Source of the DNA: Chloroflexia bacterium
GTDB lineage: Bacteria; Chloroflexota; Chloroflexia; Thermomicrobiales; UBA6265
NCBI GenBank assembly: GCA_030430125.1
Contig: JAUIGA010000205.1
Span: 1 to 6,203, forward strand
DNA length: 6,203 nucleotides
Direction of reading: 5' to 3'
Shown here: piece by piece, positions 1 to 5,415 of the stretch
Layout of the letters: the number at the start of each line of letters is the position of its first letter
How positions within the stretch are numbered: the first letter of the stretch is position 1
The notes under the pieces: generated by a model
What the model was told of the DNA's origin: nothing
The model's database searches: none
Seen by the model: the letters and a program-made list of their open reading frames with translations, nothing else
Made by a program: the position numbers and the translations under genes

Positions 1-82
1 CCCAGGCGAGTACCGCTACGTCTGCCTGCCGCACGAGCTGGCCGGCATGATCGGCACGATCGTCGTCGAAGCGACATCGTAG
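1..82 (+). CDS. C-terminal fragment of a plastocyanin/cupredoxin-like blue copper protein
   Basis: Only the last 26 codons are in the window, in the frame starting at base 2 and ending with TAG at 80-82. The peptide reads PGEYRYVCLPHELAGMIGT and then IVVEATS. The spacing C-x2-H-x4-M (Cys8, His11, Met16 of the fragment) is the classic C-terminal type 1 copper loop of plastocyanin, halocyanin and related cupredoxins. In the family these three residues, with one upstream His that is off-window, bind a single copper used for electron transfer, usually outside the cytoplasm. The final beta strand (GTIVVEA) is also typical. The signal peptide and the first copper His cannot be seen, so the full architecture (single domain or fusion) is unknown. 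The hairpin at 135-155, about 50 bases downstream, may end its transcript. Confidence 0.82.
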   Translation, partial: PGEYRYVCLPHELAGMIGTIVVEATS

Positions 83-134
83 GGTCTGGCGACGGTCGCG
101 GACACCGAGTCTCCGGATACGGATTTACACGTAC

Positions 135-155
135 GGGCGGCCACAAGGGCCGCCC
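135..155. repeat. GC-rich hairpin after the cupredoxin gene, possible terminator
   Basis: GGGCGGCC (135-142) and GGCCGCCC (148-155) form a perfect 8-bp stem around the 5-base loop ACAAG. An overlapping alternative hairpin pairs CAAGGG (144-149) with CCCTTG (153-158). It lies about 50 bases after the cupredoxin stop codon, where a terminator would be expected, but no run of T follows. Its flank GTAcGGGCGG resembles the hairpin at 2356-2388 (GTAGGGGCGG with a closing CCGCCC arm), so it may belong to a dispersed family of intergenic hairpins rather than being a dedicated terminator. Confidence 0.5.
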
Positions 156-316
156 TTGCAGGACCGGCACACAATCGGCCTGACCACGCATCGTGACCCG
201 CGACCAATCACCCAAACCCCGTATGAGTGCACTTCTCTGGAGCAGCATCCAGGAAACGCACAACCCAATCAGCAGCCCCGTGCTGCATCAATCCCGCCAA
301 TTGGCGTCACCTGTCG

Positions 317-346
317 TTGACGCTTCTTTGACGAACCTCACATAAG
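317..346 (+). promoter_or_regulatory. Weak sigma70-like promoter candidate
   Basis: TTGACG (317-322) is followed after 18 bases by CATAAG (341-346), giving 5/6 and 4/6 matches to the vegetative -35 and -10 consensus. A second TTGACG lies at 328-333. No convincing gene starts soon downstream. The next real start is the flavin oxidase at 905, which would imply a leader of about 550 bases. Such matches occur by chance, so this is only a candidate. Confidence 0.2.
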
Positions 347-892
347 GTCGAACGCGGGAGCTGGGCATACACAACCACTCACGAGGAGGTGCACGCTGCC
401 CAGGAGTTGAACGACGGACGCGGTCCAATCGGGCCGCTCAGGGACCAATCTCCACATTTCAGCAATCGCTTCACCATCCGGAGACCATGCGTTCCATGCA
501 TTTCCCGACGATATCCAACCTTCCCCACGCACTGCTTCGCCGTCACGCGCTGCGGACTGGCGGAGCACGCGTGGGTTCTGCGCCATCTCATCGCGGCGTT
601 CCTGCCAACCGGGCCTCCGGGCCAGAGGTGCTCCAGGCAACGCACGCGGGGATCTCCTGGTCGTGCCGGGCGACCGGTTCACCGTCTATAGCCCGCACCA
701 TGCCGGTGGAGCGTTCCGCTCTGGCCCGAGTGGGCTATGTGCGGTCTTCGGAATGGCTGCTGTCCCGTAACAACACCGAATCGAACGTCACCAGGACGCA
801 CACGCATGCATGGGACCCGAACCGGTACTGTCCTTCGTGTTCCTTCGACATCGCGCCAGGTCGCGGCGGCTCGCCGTCGTGATGATGACGCC

Positions 893-898
893 AGGAGA
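893..898 (+). promoter_or_regulatory. Ribosome binding site that fixes the flavin oxidase start
   Basis: AGGAGA ends 6 bases before ATG 905. This site, and the fact that family homology begins only after residue 20 or so of the 905 start, favours ATG 905 over the in-frame ATG at 737. The extra 56 residues from 737 are Arg-rich and unlike the family. Confidence 0.75.
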
Positions 899-904
899 TT
901 CAGC

Positions 905-2320
905 ATGACTGCAACGACAACCCACACCACCATCCTGTCCGACGATGCGGTTGCGCGGTTCTCGTCGACGCTTCGCGGCGAGCTGATCCAGCCGAGCGAT
1001 GCAGGCTACGACGACGCCCGCAAGGTCTACAACGGCATGATCGACAAGCGCCCGGCGCTCATCGCCCGGTGCGCAAACGTCGCCGACGTAATCACCGCTG
1101 TCACGTTCGCCCGCGAGCATGACCTGATCCTCGCCGTGCGTGGCGGAGGGCACAACGGTGCCGGTCTCGGCATCGTCGACGACGGTCTCGTCATCGACCT
1201 CTCCCCAATGAACGGCGTGCGCGTCGACCCAGCCGCTCGCACGGCACGGGTCGAAGGCGGAGCGAAGCTGGGGGATCTCCATCATGCCTCGCACGCCTTC
1301 GGCCTGGCGACGCCCAGCGGCATCATCTCGACCACCGGCGTCGGCGGCATCACCCTCGGGGGCGGGATCGGTCACCTGACCCGGCAACTGGGGCTCGCGA
1401 TCGACAACCTGATCGAGGCGGATGTCGTGCTCGCCGATGGCAGCTTCGTCACCGCCAGCGAGCGCGATCACGCTGACCTGTTCTGGGCCCTGCGGGGCGG
1501 GGGCGGGAACTTCGGTGTGGTCACCTCCTTCGTCTTCCGCCTCCACCCGGTCGATACCGTCTACGCCGGGCCGATGCTCTGGCCGCTGGAGCGGTCCGCG
1601 GAGGTGTTGCGCTGGTACCGCGAGTTCCTGCCGCAGGCACCGCAGGAGTTGAACGGGTTCTTCGCGTTCCTCACCGTGCCGCCGGCGGACCCGTTCCCGC
1701 GCGAGCTCTGGAACCAGAAGATGTGCGGCATCGTCTGGGCCTGCACCGGTGAGCAGCCGGAGGAGACGTTTGCCCCGATCCGGGCGAAATTCGGTGAGCC
1801 GGCATTGGACTGGGTTGGGCCCATTCCGCATCCCGCGCTGCAGAGCATGTTCGACGCGCTCTACCCGGCGGGCGACCAGTGGTACTGGAAGGCCGATTTC
1901 GTTGCGGAGATACCGGACGAGGCGGTCGACATCCACGTCCGCTATGCGGCGGAGCTCCCCACCTGGAAATCGACCATGCACCTGTACCCGATCGACGGTG
2001 TCGCCGGAGAGATCCCGAGGGACAAGACGGCCTGGAACTACCGCGACGCGAAATGGGGCATGGTTATCGTCGGTGTGAGCCCGGACCCGGCAGACAAGGA
2101 GCGGCTCATCGAGTGGACGCGCAGCTACTGGCGGGACCTGCATCCGTATTCCGCCGGCGGCGCGTACGTCAACATGATGATGACCGCCGACGACGAGGGG
2201 CACGACCGTGTGCGTGCCGCATACGGCGACAACTACGACCGGTTGCGCGAGATCAAGCGGCGATACGATCCTCGCAACCTCTTCCGGGTCAACCAGAACA
2301 TCGCACCGGCCAACGGGTAA
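905..2320 (+). CDS. FAD-binding PCMH-type oxidoreductase (berberine-bridge-enzyme-like flavin oxidase)
   Basis: A 471-residue protein of about the usual length for bacterial BBE-like oxidases. The FAD-binding (PCMH) domain covers roughly residues 45-217. It contains RGGGHNGAG (79-87), whose His83 is the expected 8-alpha covalent FAD anchor, then GVGGITLGGGIG (145-156) and the flavin-binding stretch DLFWALRGGGGNFGVVT (191-207). The substrate domain follows. The C-terminal BBE segment is clear: YVNMMM (421-426), YGDNYDRL (440-447) and RYDPRNLFRVNQNI (453-466). The second covalent anchor of plant and fungal BBE enzymes, a Cys in the GVC-P-T-x-GxGG context, is replaced here (GIISTTGVGG, Ile141), so single covalent FAD attachment is expected. 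Family members oxidise alcohols, sugars or secondary metabolites with O2 or another acceptor; the substrate cannot be read from sequence. No signal peptide is seen, so it is probably cytoplasmic. It stands alone on its strand and converges on the transpeptidase gene. Confidence 0.93.
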   Translation: MTATTTHTTILSDDAVARFSSTLRGELIQPSDAGYDDARKVYNGMIDKRPALIARCANVADVITAVTFAREHDLILAVRGGGHNGAGLGIVDDGLVIDLSPMNGVRVDPAARTARVEGGAKLGDLHHASHAFGLATPSGIISTTGVGGITLGGGIGHLTRQLGLAIDNLIEADVVLADGSFVTASERDHADLFWALRGGGGNFGVVTSFVFRLHPVDTVYAGPMLWPLERSAEVLRWYREFLPQAPQELNGFFAFLTVPPADPFPRELWNQKMCGIVWACTGEQPEETFAPIRAKFGEPALDWVGPIPHPALQSMFDALYPAGDQWYWKADFVAEIPDEAVDIHVRYAAELPTWKSTMHLYPIDGVAGEIPRDKTAWNYRDAKWGMVIVGVSPDPADKERLIEWTRSYWRDLHPYSAGGAYVNMMMTADDEGHDRVRAAYGDNYDRLREIKRRYDPRNLFRVNQNIAPANG

Positions 2321-2359
2321 TACGACATCCAGTTGATGAGTGAGTGCAACGAGTCGTAG

Positions 2360-2388
2360 GGGCGGACCTGCGCAGCAGTTGTCCGCCC
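2360..2388. repeat. GC hairpin downstream of the flavin oxidase, likely a dispersed repeat or terminator
   Basis: GGGCGGAC (2360-2367) pairs perfectly with GTCCGCCC (2381-2388) across a 13-base loop that itself contains the palindrome CTGCGCAG. It starts 40 bases after the flavin oxidase stop codon. A further short hairpin CCGCC/GGCGG (2391-2405) abuts it. There is no T tract, so intrinsic termination is not assured. It resembles the hairpin at 135-155 in its outer sequence. Confidence 0.5.
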
Positions 2389-2567
2389 GCCCGCCCGCAG
2401 GGCGGCAGATTGGCTGAGACCGCGGGGTCGAGCGAAATTCACCCGACACTCGTTCCAGGCCGGCACGACGCGATACCGCCAGCGAGACGTGCAAGACCAT
2501 TGCGGGAACCATCGCTGTTGGTCGGGATCGATCAGGTCGGTCTAGCGAACGCGATCTCGGAGGATCA

Positions 2568-2614
2568 GACGGAGACCGGGCGGAGGGCATGTCGCCCCCC
2601 GCCCGGTCTCCGTC
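2568..2614. terminator. Strong bidirectional hairpin terminator between convergent genes
   Basis: The left arm (2568-2583, GACGGAGACCGGGCGG) and the right arm (2599-2614) form a perfect 16-bp stem. After one A/C mismatch the stem continues with GGGC (2585-2588) pairing GCCC (2594-2597) around a 5-base loop ATGTC. The total is about 20 bp. It lies 22 bases beyond the transpeptidase stop codon (minus strand) and about 250 bases beyond the flavin oxidase stop. On the + strand it is followed by a mildly T-rich stretch (GTCGATTTCG); no clear U tract exists on the minus side. Position and stability make a shared terminator the best reading. Confidence 0.72.
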
Positions 2615-2635
2615 GTCGATTTCGCGATCGGCTTG

Positions 2636-3856
2636 CTAGTAGTGGATCACCACGCGCCCTCCCATCGGCATCCAGTCGTACAGCCAGGCCGACGTGCCGG
2701 TGGGAACGTTGATGCAGCCGTGGCTCATCACCGCGCCGAAGTTGCTGTGCCAGTAGGCGCCATGGATCGCGTGTCCAACCGTCGTGAAGTACATCACGTC
2801 CGGTACCTCAGGCACGTTGTAGTACTCGCCGCCGAGGACGCCTTCCATGTCCTGAACGGGAACCTTCAGGCTGATGGTGAACGTGCCGGTTGGTGTGTCG
2901 AAGCCAGGACGTCCCGAGCTGATGTAGGTTTCGAGCACCGGCACATCTCCCTGCCAGGCGATCAGGTACTGTGTCGAGAGATTGATCTCGATCCAGCGCT
3001 CGCCGTTGGCCGGCGCATTCGCGATGGTGGTGCGCGGTTCCGGCGTCGGCGTGGGCGGTGGCACGAACAGGTCTTCGCTGTAGGTCGGGAGGTTGCCCTG
3101 CGCGATCGGCTCCTGGCTCAGCTGGTACTTGTCGGCGAGCACCTGGCCGACCGGCACCAGCCACGGATCGCTTCCGTTCTCCCAGGCAACCTGACCGCGC
3201 TCGAACACCTGGTAGGTGATGCCGTCGACGATGTATTCCTCGGTCAGCGGGTTGCCGAGGTATCCCACACCACCGGTGCGTTCCCAGAAATCCAGGATGG
3301 CGTAGCTGATGCTGTGCTGCGTCTCCTCGAAGAATCGCACGTTCGACGACTCGGTCTGAGGGGCACTCACCGGCAACCAGGCGCTGGCAAACTCGACACT
3401 GTTCGCCGCGGCCGTGCCGTGATCCCCGCCAGTCGAGGTGAACATCGCGACCGAGCGTTGCAGGCTGAAGGGTCGCAGCTCTTCGCCGATGTTGCCGAGC
3501 GCGAAGAAGTTGCCGGCGGCGTTGCCTTCGGGGTAATACTCGAACCGCGCGTACTGCAGGTACTGGACGATCGTCCCGTCGTCCTGCGTGATCTCCGGCG
3601 TGATCGGATAGCCGTATGCCGATGCGCCACCAGCCTCCCGCCAGGCGTCAAGGAAGACCTGGTCCAGCGACTGCCCGGTGTCCGGGAAATACACGGTCCG
3701 TGGCGCGGACCACTCCTGCGCCTGCGCCTGTTGCCCGCCCACCATCGCCATCGGGGCGATCAGCGCGAGCATCAGCCCCAGCGCGGCAACCAAAAACATG
3801 ACCCGCCGCGTTGCCGGGTGCTGCTCGCGACCGGCGCTGGTCACGAAGACAGGCAT
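2636..3856 (-). CDS. Secreted L,D-transpeptidase (YkuD domain) with two N-terminal modules
   Basis: The product is 406 residues from ATG 3856. An N-terminal signal sequence has basic residues (TRR, 16-18), a hydrophobic core (MFLVAALGLMLALIAPMAMV, 20-39) and a likely cleavage after AQA near residue 47. Two related modules follow, about 56-127 and 174-243, each with an aromatic/Gly pattern (LDAWREAGG-YGYPIT; LDFWERTGG-YLGNPLT). A Pro/Thr linker (VPPPTPTPEP, 265-274) leads to the YkuD catalytic domain (287-405). The active-site signature HAIHGAYWH (362-370) and SHGCIN (378-383) supplies His365, His379 and the nucleophile Cys381. Known YkuD enzymes form 3-3 peptidoglycan cross-links or attach proteins to the wall. 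The usual Arg after CI/CV is Asn383 here. The start is uncertain: GTG 3874 or 3877 also has a good AAGGAAGGG site upstream. In either case the signal sequence is retained. Confidence 0.92.
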   Translation of the reverse strand: MPVFVTSAGREQHPATRRVMFLVAALGLMLALIAPMAMVGGQQAQAQEWSAPRTVYFPDTGQSLDQVFLDAWREAGGASAYGYPITPEITQDDGTIVQYLQYARFEYYPEGNAAGNFFALGNIGEELRPFSLQRSVAMFTSTGGDHGTAAANSVEFASAWLPVSAPQTESSNVRFFEETQHSISYAILDFWERTGGVGYLGNPLTEEYIVDGITYQVFERGQVAWENGSDPWLVPVGQVLADKYQLSQEPIAQGNLPTYSEDLFVPPPTPTPEPRTTIANAPANGERWIEINLSTQYLIAWQGDVPVLETYISSGRPGFDTPTGTFTISLKVPVQDMEGVLGGEYYNVPEVPDVMYFTTVGHAIHGAYWHSNFGAVMSHGCINVPTGTSAWLYDWMPMGGRVVIHY

Positions 3857-3866
3857 ATCCGCAAAA

Positions 3867-3890
3867 CTCCTCACCACGCATCCCTTCCTT
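3867..3890 (-). promoter_or_regulatory. Two competing ribosome binding sites for the transpeptidase
   Basis: On the minus strand, GAGGAG (3867-3872) lies 10 bases before ATG 3856. AAGGAAGGG (3882-3890) lies 7 bases before GTG 3874 and 4 bases before GTG 3877. All three starts are in frame and precede the same signal peptide, so they change the N-terminus by only 6-7 residues. The ATG is reported because of codon preference, but the GTG at 3874 has the better spacing. Confidence 0.5.
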
Positions 3891-4024
3891 GTGCCTCGGA
3901 CCCCGGCGACGGTCGTTCGGGCGCGTTGACCATACACCGCGAGAACTGGAGTCCGCTGCGCTCCATCTGTCAAACCGCCAGCGACGCCGGCATCGAAAAC
4001 CGGCCCTTTCATAAGAGAACGTGT

Positions 4025-4042
4025 AAACCGCCATGCCGGTTT
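4025..4042 (-). repeat. Short hairpin in the transpeptidase leader
   Basis: AAACCG (4025-4030) and CGGTTT (4037-4042) pair as a 6-bp stem around a 6-base loop. The hairpin is about 170 bases upstream of the transpeptidase start and is adjacent to the inverted repeat at 4051-4098. Together they suggest a folded leader RNA, but no known riboswitch class is recognised. Confidence 0.35.
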
Positions 4043-4050
4043 CGTGGTGT

Positions 4051-4098
4051 GCGCACCCGTACCCGAATGACCGGCATCCTTCCCGGCTGGCGGTGCGC
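4051..4098 (-). repeat. Inverted repeat enclosing a possible structured leader element
   Basis: GCGCACC (4051-4057) and GGTGCGC (4092-4098) are a perfect 7-bp inverted repeat closing a 34-base interior with self-complementary CCGG tetramers (4071-4074 and 4083-4086). If transcription starts near 4115, this would be at the 5' end of the transpeptidase mRNA. A regulatory or stability role is only inferred. Confidence 0.35.
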
Positions 4099-4122
4099 CT
4101 CGGGACATCTCGACGTACGTAC

Positions 4123-4128
4123 AGTATA
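4123..4128 (-). promoter_or_regulatory. Candidate -10 element for the transpeptidase
   Basis: On the minus strand the hexamer is TATACT, a 5/6 match to TATAAT and among the most AT-rich hexamers of this interval. No good -35 sequence lies 16-18 bases upstream. A palindrome ACGTACGT (4113-4120) follows immediately, at about the expected transcription start, and could be an operator. The implied leader is about 255-260 bases. Confidence 0.3.
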
Positions 4129-4262
4129 GCGTCTCGCGATGCCGGAGGGGTAGGGGGGTATGCACGAATGACCCCGACGGGCGCCGGAGCGGTCCTCGCC
4201 GGGGATGCTGCCACAAACCCTACCACGCCAGGCGGCTCACTGCCCGCGCGCTACGACGTTCA

Positions 4263-4302
4263 GGTCATTGCCGCGGGTCCGCGCAAGGCAGCAGCAATGA
4301 CC
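4263..4302 (-). terminator. Hairpin downstream of nadC, possible terminator
   Basis: GGTCATTGC (4263-4271) and GCAATGACC (4294-4302) form a perfect 9-bp outer stem. An inner CGCG/CGCG stem (4272-4275 with 4280-4283) closes a 4-base loop, leaving a 10-base one-sided bulge at 4284-4293. It begins 55 bases past the nadC stop codon. No T tract follows on the minus strand, so it might instead be a processing or regulatory structure. Confidence 0.45.
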
Positions 4303-4356
4303 CCGCACGCCAGTGCGACGGATGCTGAATGGAACACGGCCCGCCCAGACCGCAAA

Positions 4357-5238
4357 TTACCGGTTCAGGGCGAAGTCGAGACTGATATCGAGCGCTGTCG
4401 CCGAGTGGGTCAGCGCTCCGGCCGAAATCAGGTCGACCCCGGTCGCGGCGATCTCCGGGATGCGCGCCAGGGTGATGCCACCCGACGCCTCCAGCAGCAC
4501 GCCCGGCGACACTCGGTCTCGCCGCTGCACGGCGTCGGTCATCTTGTCGGTGTCCATGTTGTCGAGCATCACGATGTCCGCGCCGGTCGCCAGCGCCTCG
4601 TCCAACTCGTCGAGCGTGGTCACCTCGACCTCGATCTTCATCGTGTGCGGCGCCAGCGCCCGTGCCGATCGAATCGCGTCGCGTACCGGATGGTCCCCAC
4701 CGATCGCCGCGAGGTGGTTGTCCTTGATCAACACCCCGTCGGCCAGCCCGAACCGGTGGTTGGCGCCGCCACCGTGCAGCACCGCGCGCTTTTCCAGCAT
4801 GCGCATGCCCGGCGTCGTCTTGCGGGTGTCGACGATCTTCGCCCTCGTGCCCTCGGTGGCGGCGACGTATCGCGCGGTCACCGTCGCCACGCCGGAAAGG
4901 CGTTGCAGGATGTTCAAGGCGGTTCGCTCAGCGGTCAGCAGCGACCGCGCCGGCCCCGACAACCTGGCGATGGTGGCACCTGCGTCGATGCGCTCGCCGT
5001 TTGCGCAGGTGGCCCCGAAGTCGATGTCCGAATCCACGGTCGCGAAAACGGCTTCGGTGACGTCGATTCCCGAGAGGACACCCGCCTCCTTGGCGAGCAG
5101 CACCCCCGTGGCCGTCACCTCGGCTGGTACTGTCGAGAGTGTCGTGATATCGCCGTTGCCGACGTCCTCGGCGAGCGCGAGGCCGATGAGGTCGCGCCAC
5201 CCGGACGTGGCGGCAGGAAGTTCTGACGGGCTAGGCAT
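4357..5238 (-). CDS. nadC: Nicotinate-nucleotide diphosphorylase (carboxylating), quinolinate phosphoribosyltransferase
   Basis: The 293-residue product matches the usual NadC length and is complete. The enzyme converts quinolinate and PRPP to nicotinate mononucleotide, CO2 and pyrophosphate in cytoplasmic NAD synthesis. Signatures in order: ALAEDVGNGDITT (21-33); ERTALNILQRLSGVAT (104-119) with Arg105; DTRKTTPGMRMLEK (137-150) with Arg139 and Lys140; the HGGGANHR segment (155-162) with His161 and Arg162; LIKDNH (170-175) with Lys172; EVEV (203-206); DIVMLDNM (221-228); EASGGI (250-255); and the phosphate-binding ISAGALTHS (271-279). These are the substrate and PRPP contact residues known in the family, and none is missing. 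The start at ATG 5238 is supported by AAGGA (5245-5249) 6 bases upstream. No nadA or nadB is adjacent. The palindromic element at 5299-5483 lies just upstream, so its promoter must be in the 60 bases between them, in the repeat, or shared with the GNAT transcript. Confidence 0.97.
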   Translation of the reverse strand: MPSPSELPAATSGWRDLIGLALAEDVGNGDITTLSTVPAEVTATGVLLAKEAGVLSGIDVTEAVFATVDSDIDFGATCANGERIDAGATIARLSGPARSLLTAERTALNILQRLSGVATVTARYVAATEGTRAKIVDTRKTTPGMRMLEKRAVLHGGGANHRFGLADGVLIKDNHLAAIGGDHPVRDAIRSARALAPHTMKIEVEVTTLDELDEALATGADIVMLDNMDTDKMTDAVQRRDRVSPGVLLEASGGITLARIPEIAATGVDLISAGALTHSATALDISLDFALNR

Positions 5239-5244
5239 TTGTGG

Positions 5245-5249
5245 TCCTT
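5245..5249 (-). promoter_or_regulatory. nadC ribosome binding site
   Basis: On the minus strand AAGGA is 6 bases before ATG 5238, which fixes the start of nadC at the first residue expected for the family. Confidence 0.7.
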
Positions 5250-5335
5250 GTTCGGTAGCAGGTGCTCAAGGCAGACGGGTACGTGCGCCAAAAGCTCGCG
5301 TCACCCTGAGCGAAACGAAGGGTCCTCCCCACTGA

Positions 5336-5356
5336 CTCCCCTCCCATGGAGGGGAG
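5336..5356. repeat. Perfect 9-bp GC hairpin inside the palindromic element
   Basis: CTCCCCTCC (5336-5344) pairs with GGAGGGGAG (5348-5356) around the 3-base loop CAT. It is stable enough to halt or protect transcripts reading from the GNAT gene toward nadC, but there is no T tract on either side. Confidence 0.6.
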
Positions 5357-5406
5357 AACCCTCCCCGCGCGAAGCGCAGCGCAATGGCGTCAGGTGTCGA
5401 GCGGTG

Positions 5407-5415
5407 TTATCCACA
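5407..5415 (+). promoter_or_regulatory. Perfect DnaA-box consensus
   Basis: TTATCCACA matches the consensus TTATNCACA exactly. It lies in the loop of the 13-base inverted repeat of the palindromic element. No second exact box or AT-rich unwinding region is seen nearby, and neither dnaA nor dnaN is in the window, so this is not an origin on present evidence. A chance match or a DnaA titration site are alternatives. Confidence 0.35.

Larger units (their letters stand above)
83..904. other. Long gene-poor interval between the cupredoxin gene and the flavin oxidase
   Basis: About 820 bases hold no open frame I can defend as a gene. Frames on both strands are short, have mixed codon third positions for so GC-rich a genome, and give Arg/Pro/Ser-rich translations without family motifs. 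Contents I can point to: the GC hairpin at 135-155, promoter-like hexamers at 317-346, a well-placed Shine-Dalgarno-like GAGGAG at about 382 before a GTG (389) opening a 100-codon frame of unconvincing composition, and a short stretch at 621-770 that reads like a frameshifted protein remnant. The interval is unusually long for a compact bacterial genome and may be an eroded gene or an insertion scar. Confidence 0.6.
2321..2635. other. Convergent intergenic region with two hairpins, no gene
   Basis: About 315 bases separate the stop codons of the converging flavin oxidase and L,D-transpeptidase genes. It contains the hairpin at 2360-2388, a GCCC-repeat tract just after it (2385-2398), and the long hairpin at 2568-2614. 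No frame within it has family features. Its role is most simply transcription termination from both sides. Confidence 0.7.
3857..4356. other. Intergenic and leader region between nadC and the transpeptidase
   Basis: About 500 bases separate the nadC stop codon from the transpeptidase start, both on the minus strand. It holds a hairpin near nadC (4263-4302), a possible -10 element (4123-4128), an ACGTACGT palindrome (4113-4120) and two further inverted repeats (4051-4098 and 4025-4042) that would sit in the 5' leader of the transpeptidase mRNA. Open frames crossing it are extensions of genes in the wrong register and show no family motif. Confidence 0.6.

Noticed and set aside
338..682. 114-codon minus-strand frame in the left intergenic region
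   Set aside because: No family motif, no clear ribosome binding site and Arg-rich composition. It overlaps other equally weak frames.
389..691. 100-codon + strand frame starting at GTG with a good GAGGAG upstream
   Set aside because: Third-position GC is low for this genome, the translation is rich in Arg, Pro and Cys without domains, and competing frames overlap it. A chance Shine-Dalgarno match is the simpler reading.
2384..2405. GCCC-rich tandem tract as a possible CRISPR or satellite repeat
   Set aside because: It is only a few tetranucleotide units long, without spacers; slippage in GC-rich DNA next to a hairpin is enough to explain it.
788..2590. 600-codon open frame on the minus strand across the flavin oxidase gene
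   Set aside because: It is antisense to a gene with full family motifs. Its translation is Arg/Val/Asp-rich without recognisable domains, as expected for a shadow frame in high-GC DNA.
2633..4129. 498-codon open frame on the + strand across the transpeptidase gene
   Set aside because: It is the antisense shadow of the L,D-transpeptidase, which has a signal peptide, linker and active-site motif; the + strand translation has none.
3857..4130. Known riboswitch (for example c-di-AMP or cobalamin) ahead of the transpeptidase
   Set aside because: I looked for the conserved core motifs of these classes and could not find them. Only generic inverted repeats are present.
4033..5335. Long + strand frames (397 and 340 codons) across nadC
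   Set aside because: They are opposite a complete nadC with all substrate-binding residues and a proper ribosome binding site. The upstream part (4033-4356) shows no motif either.
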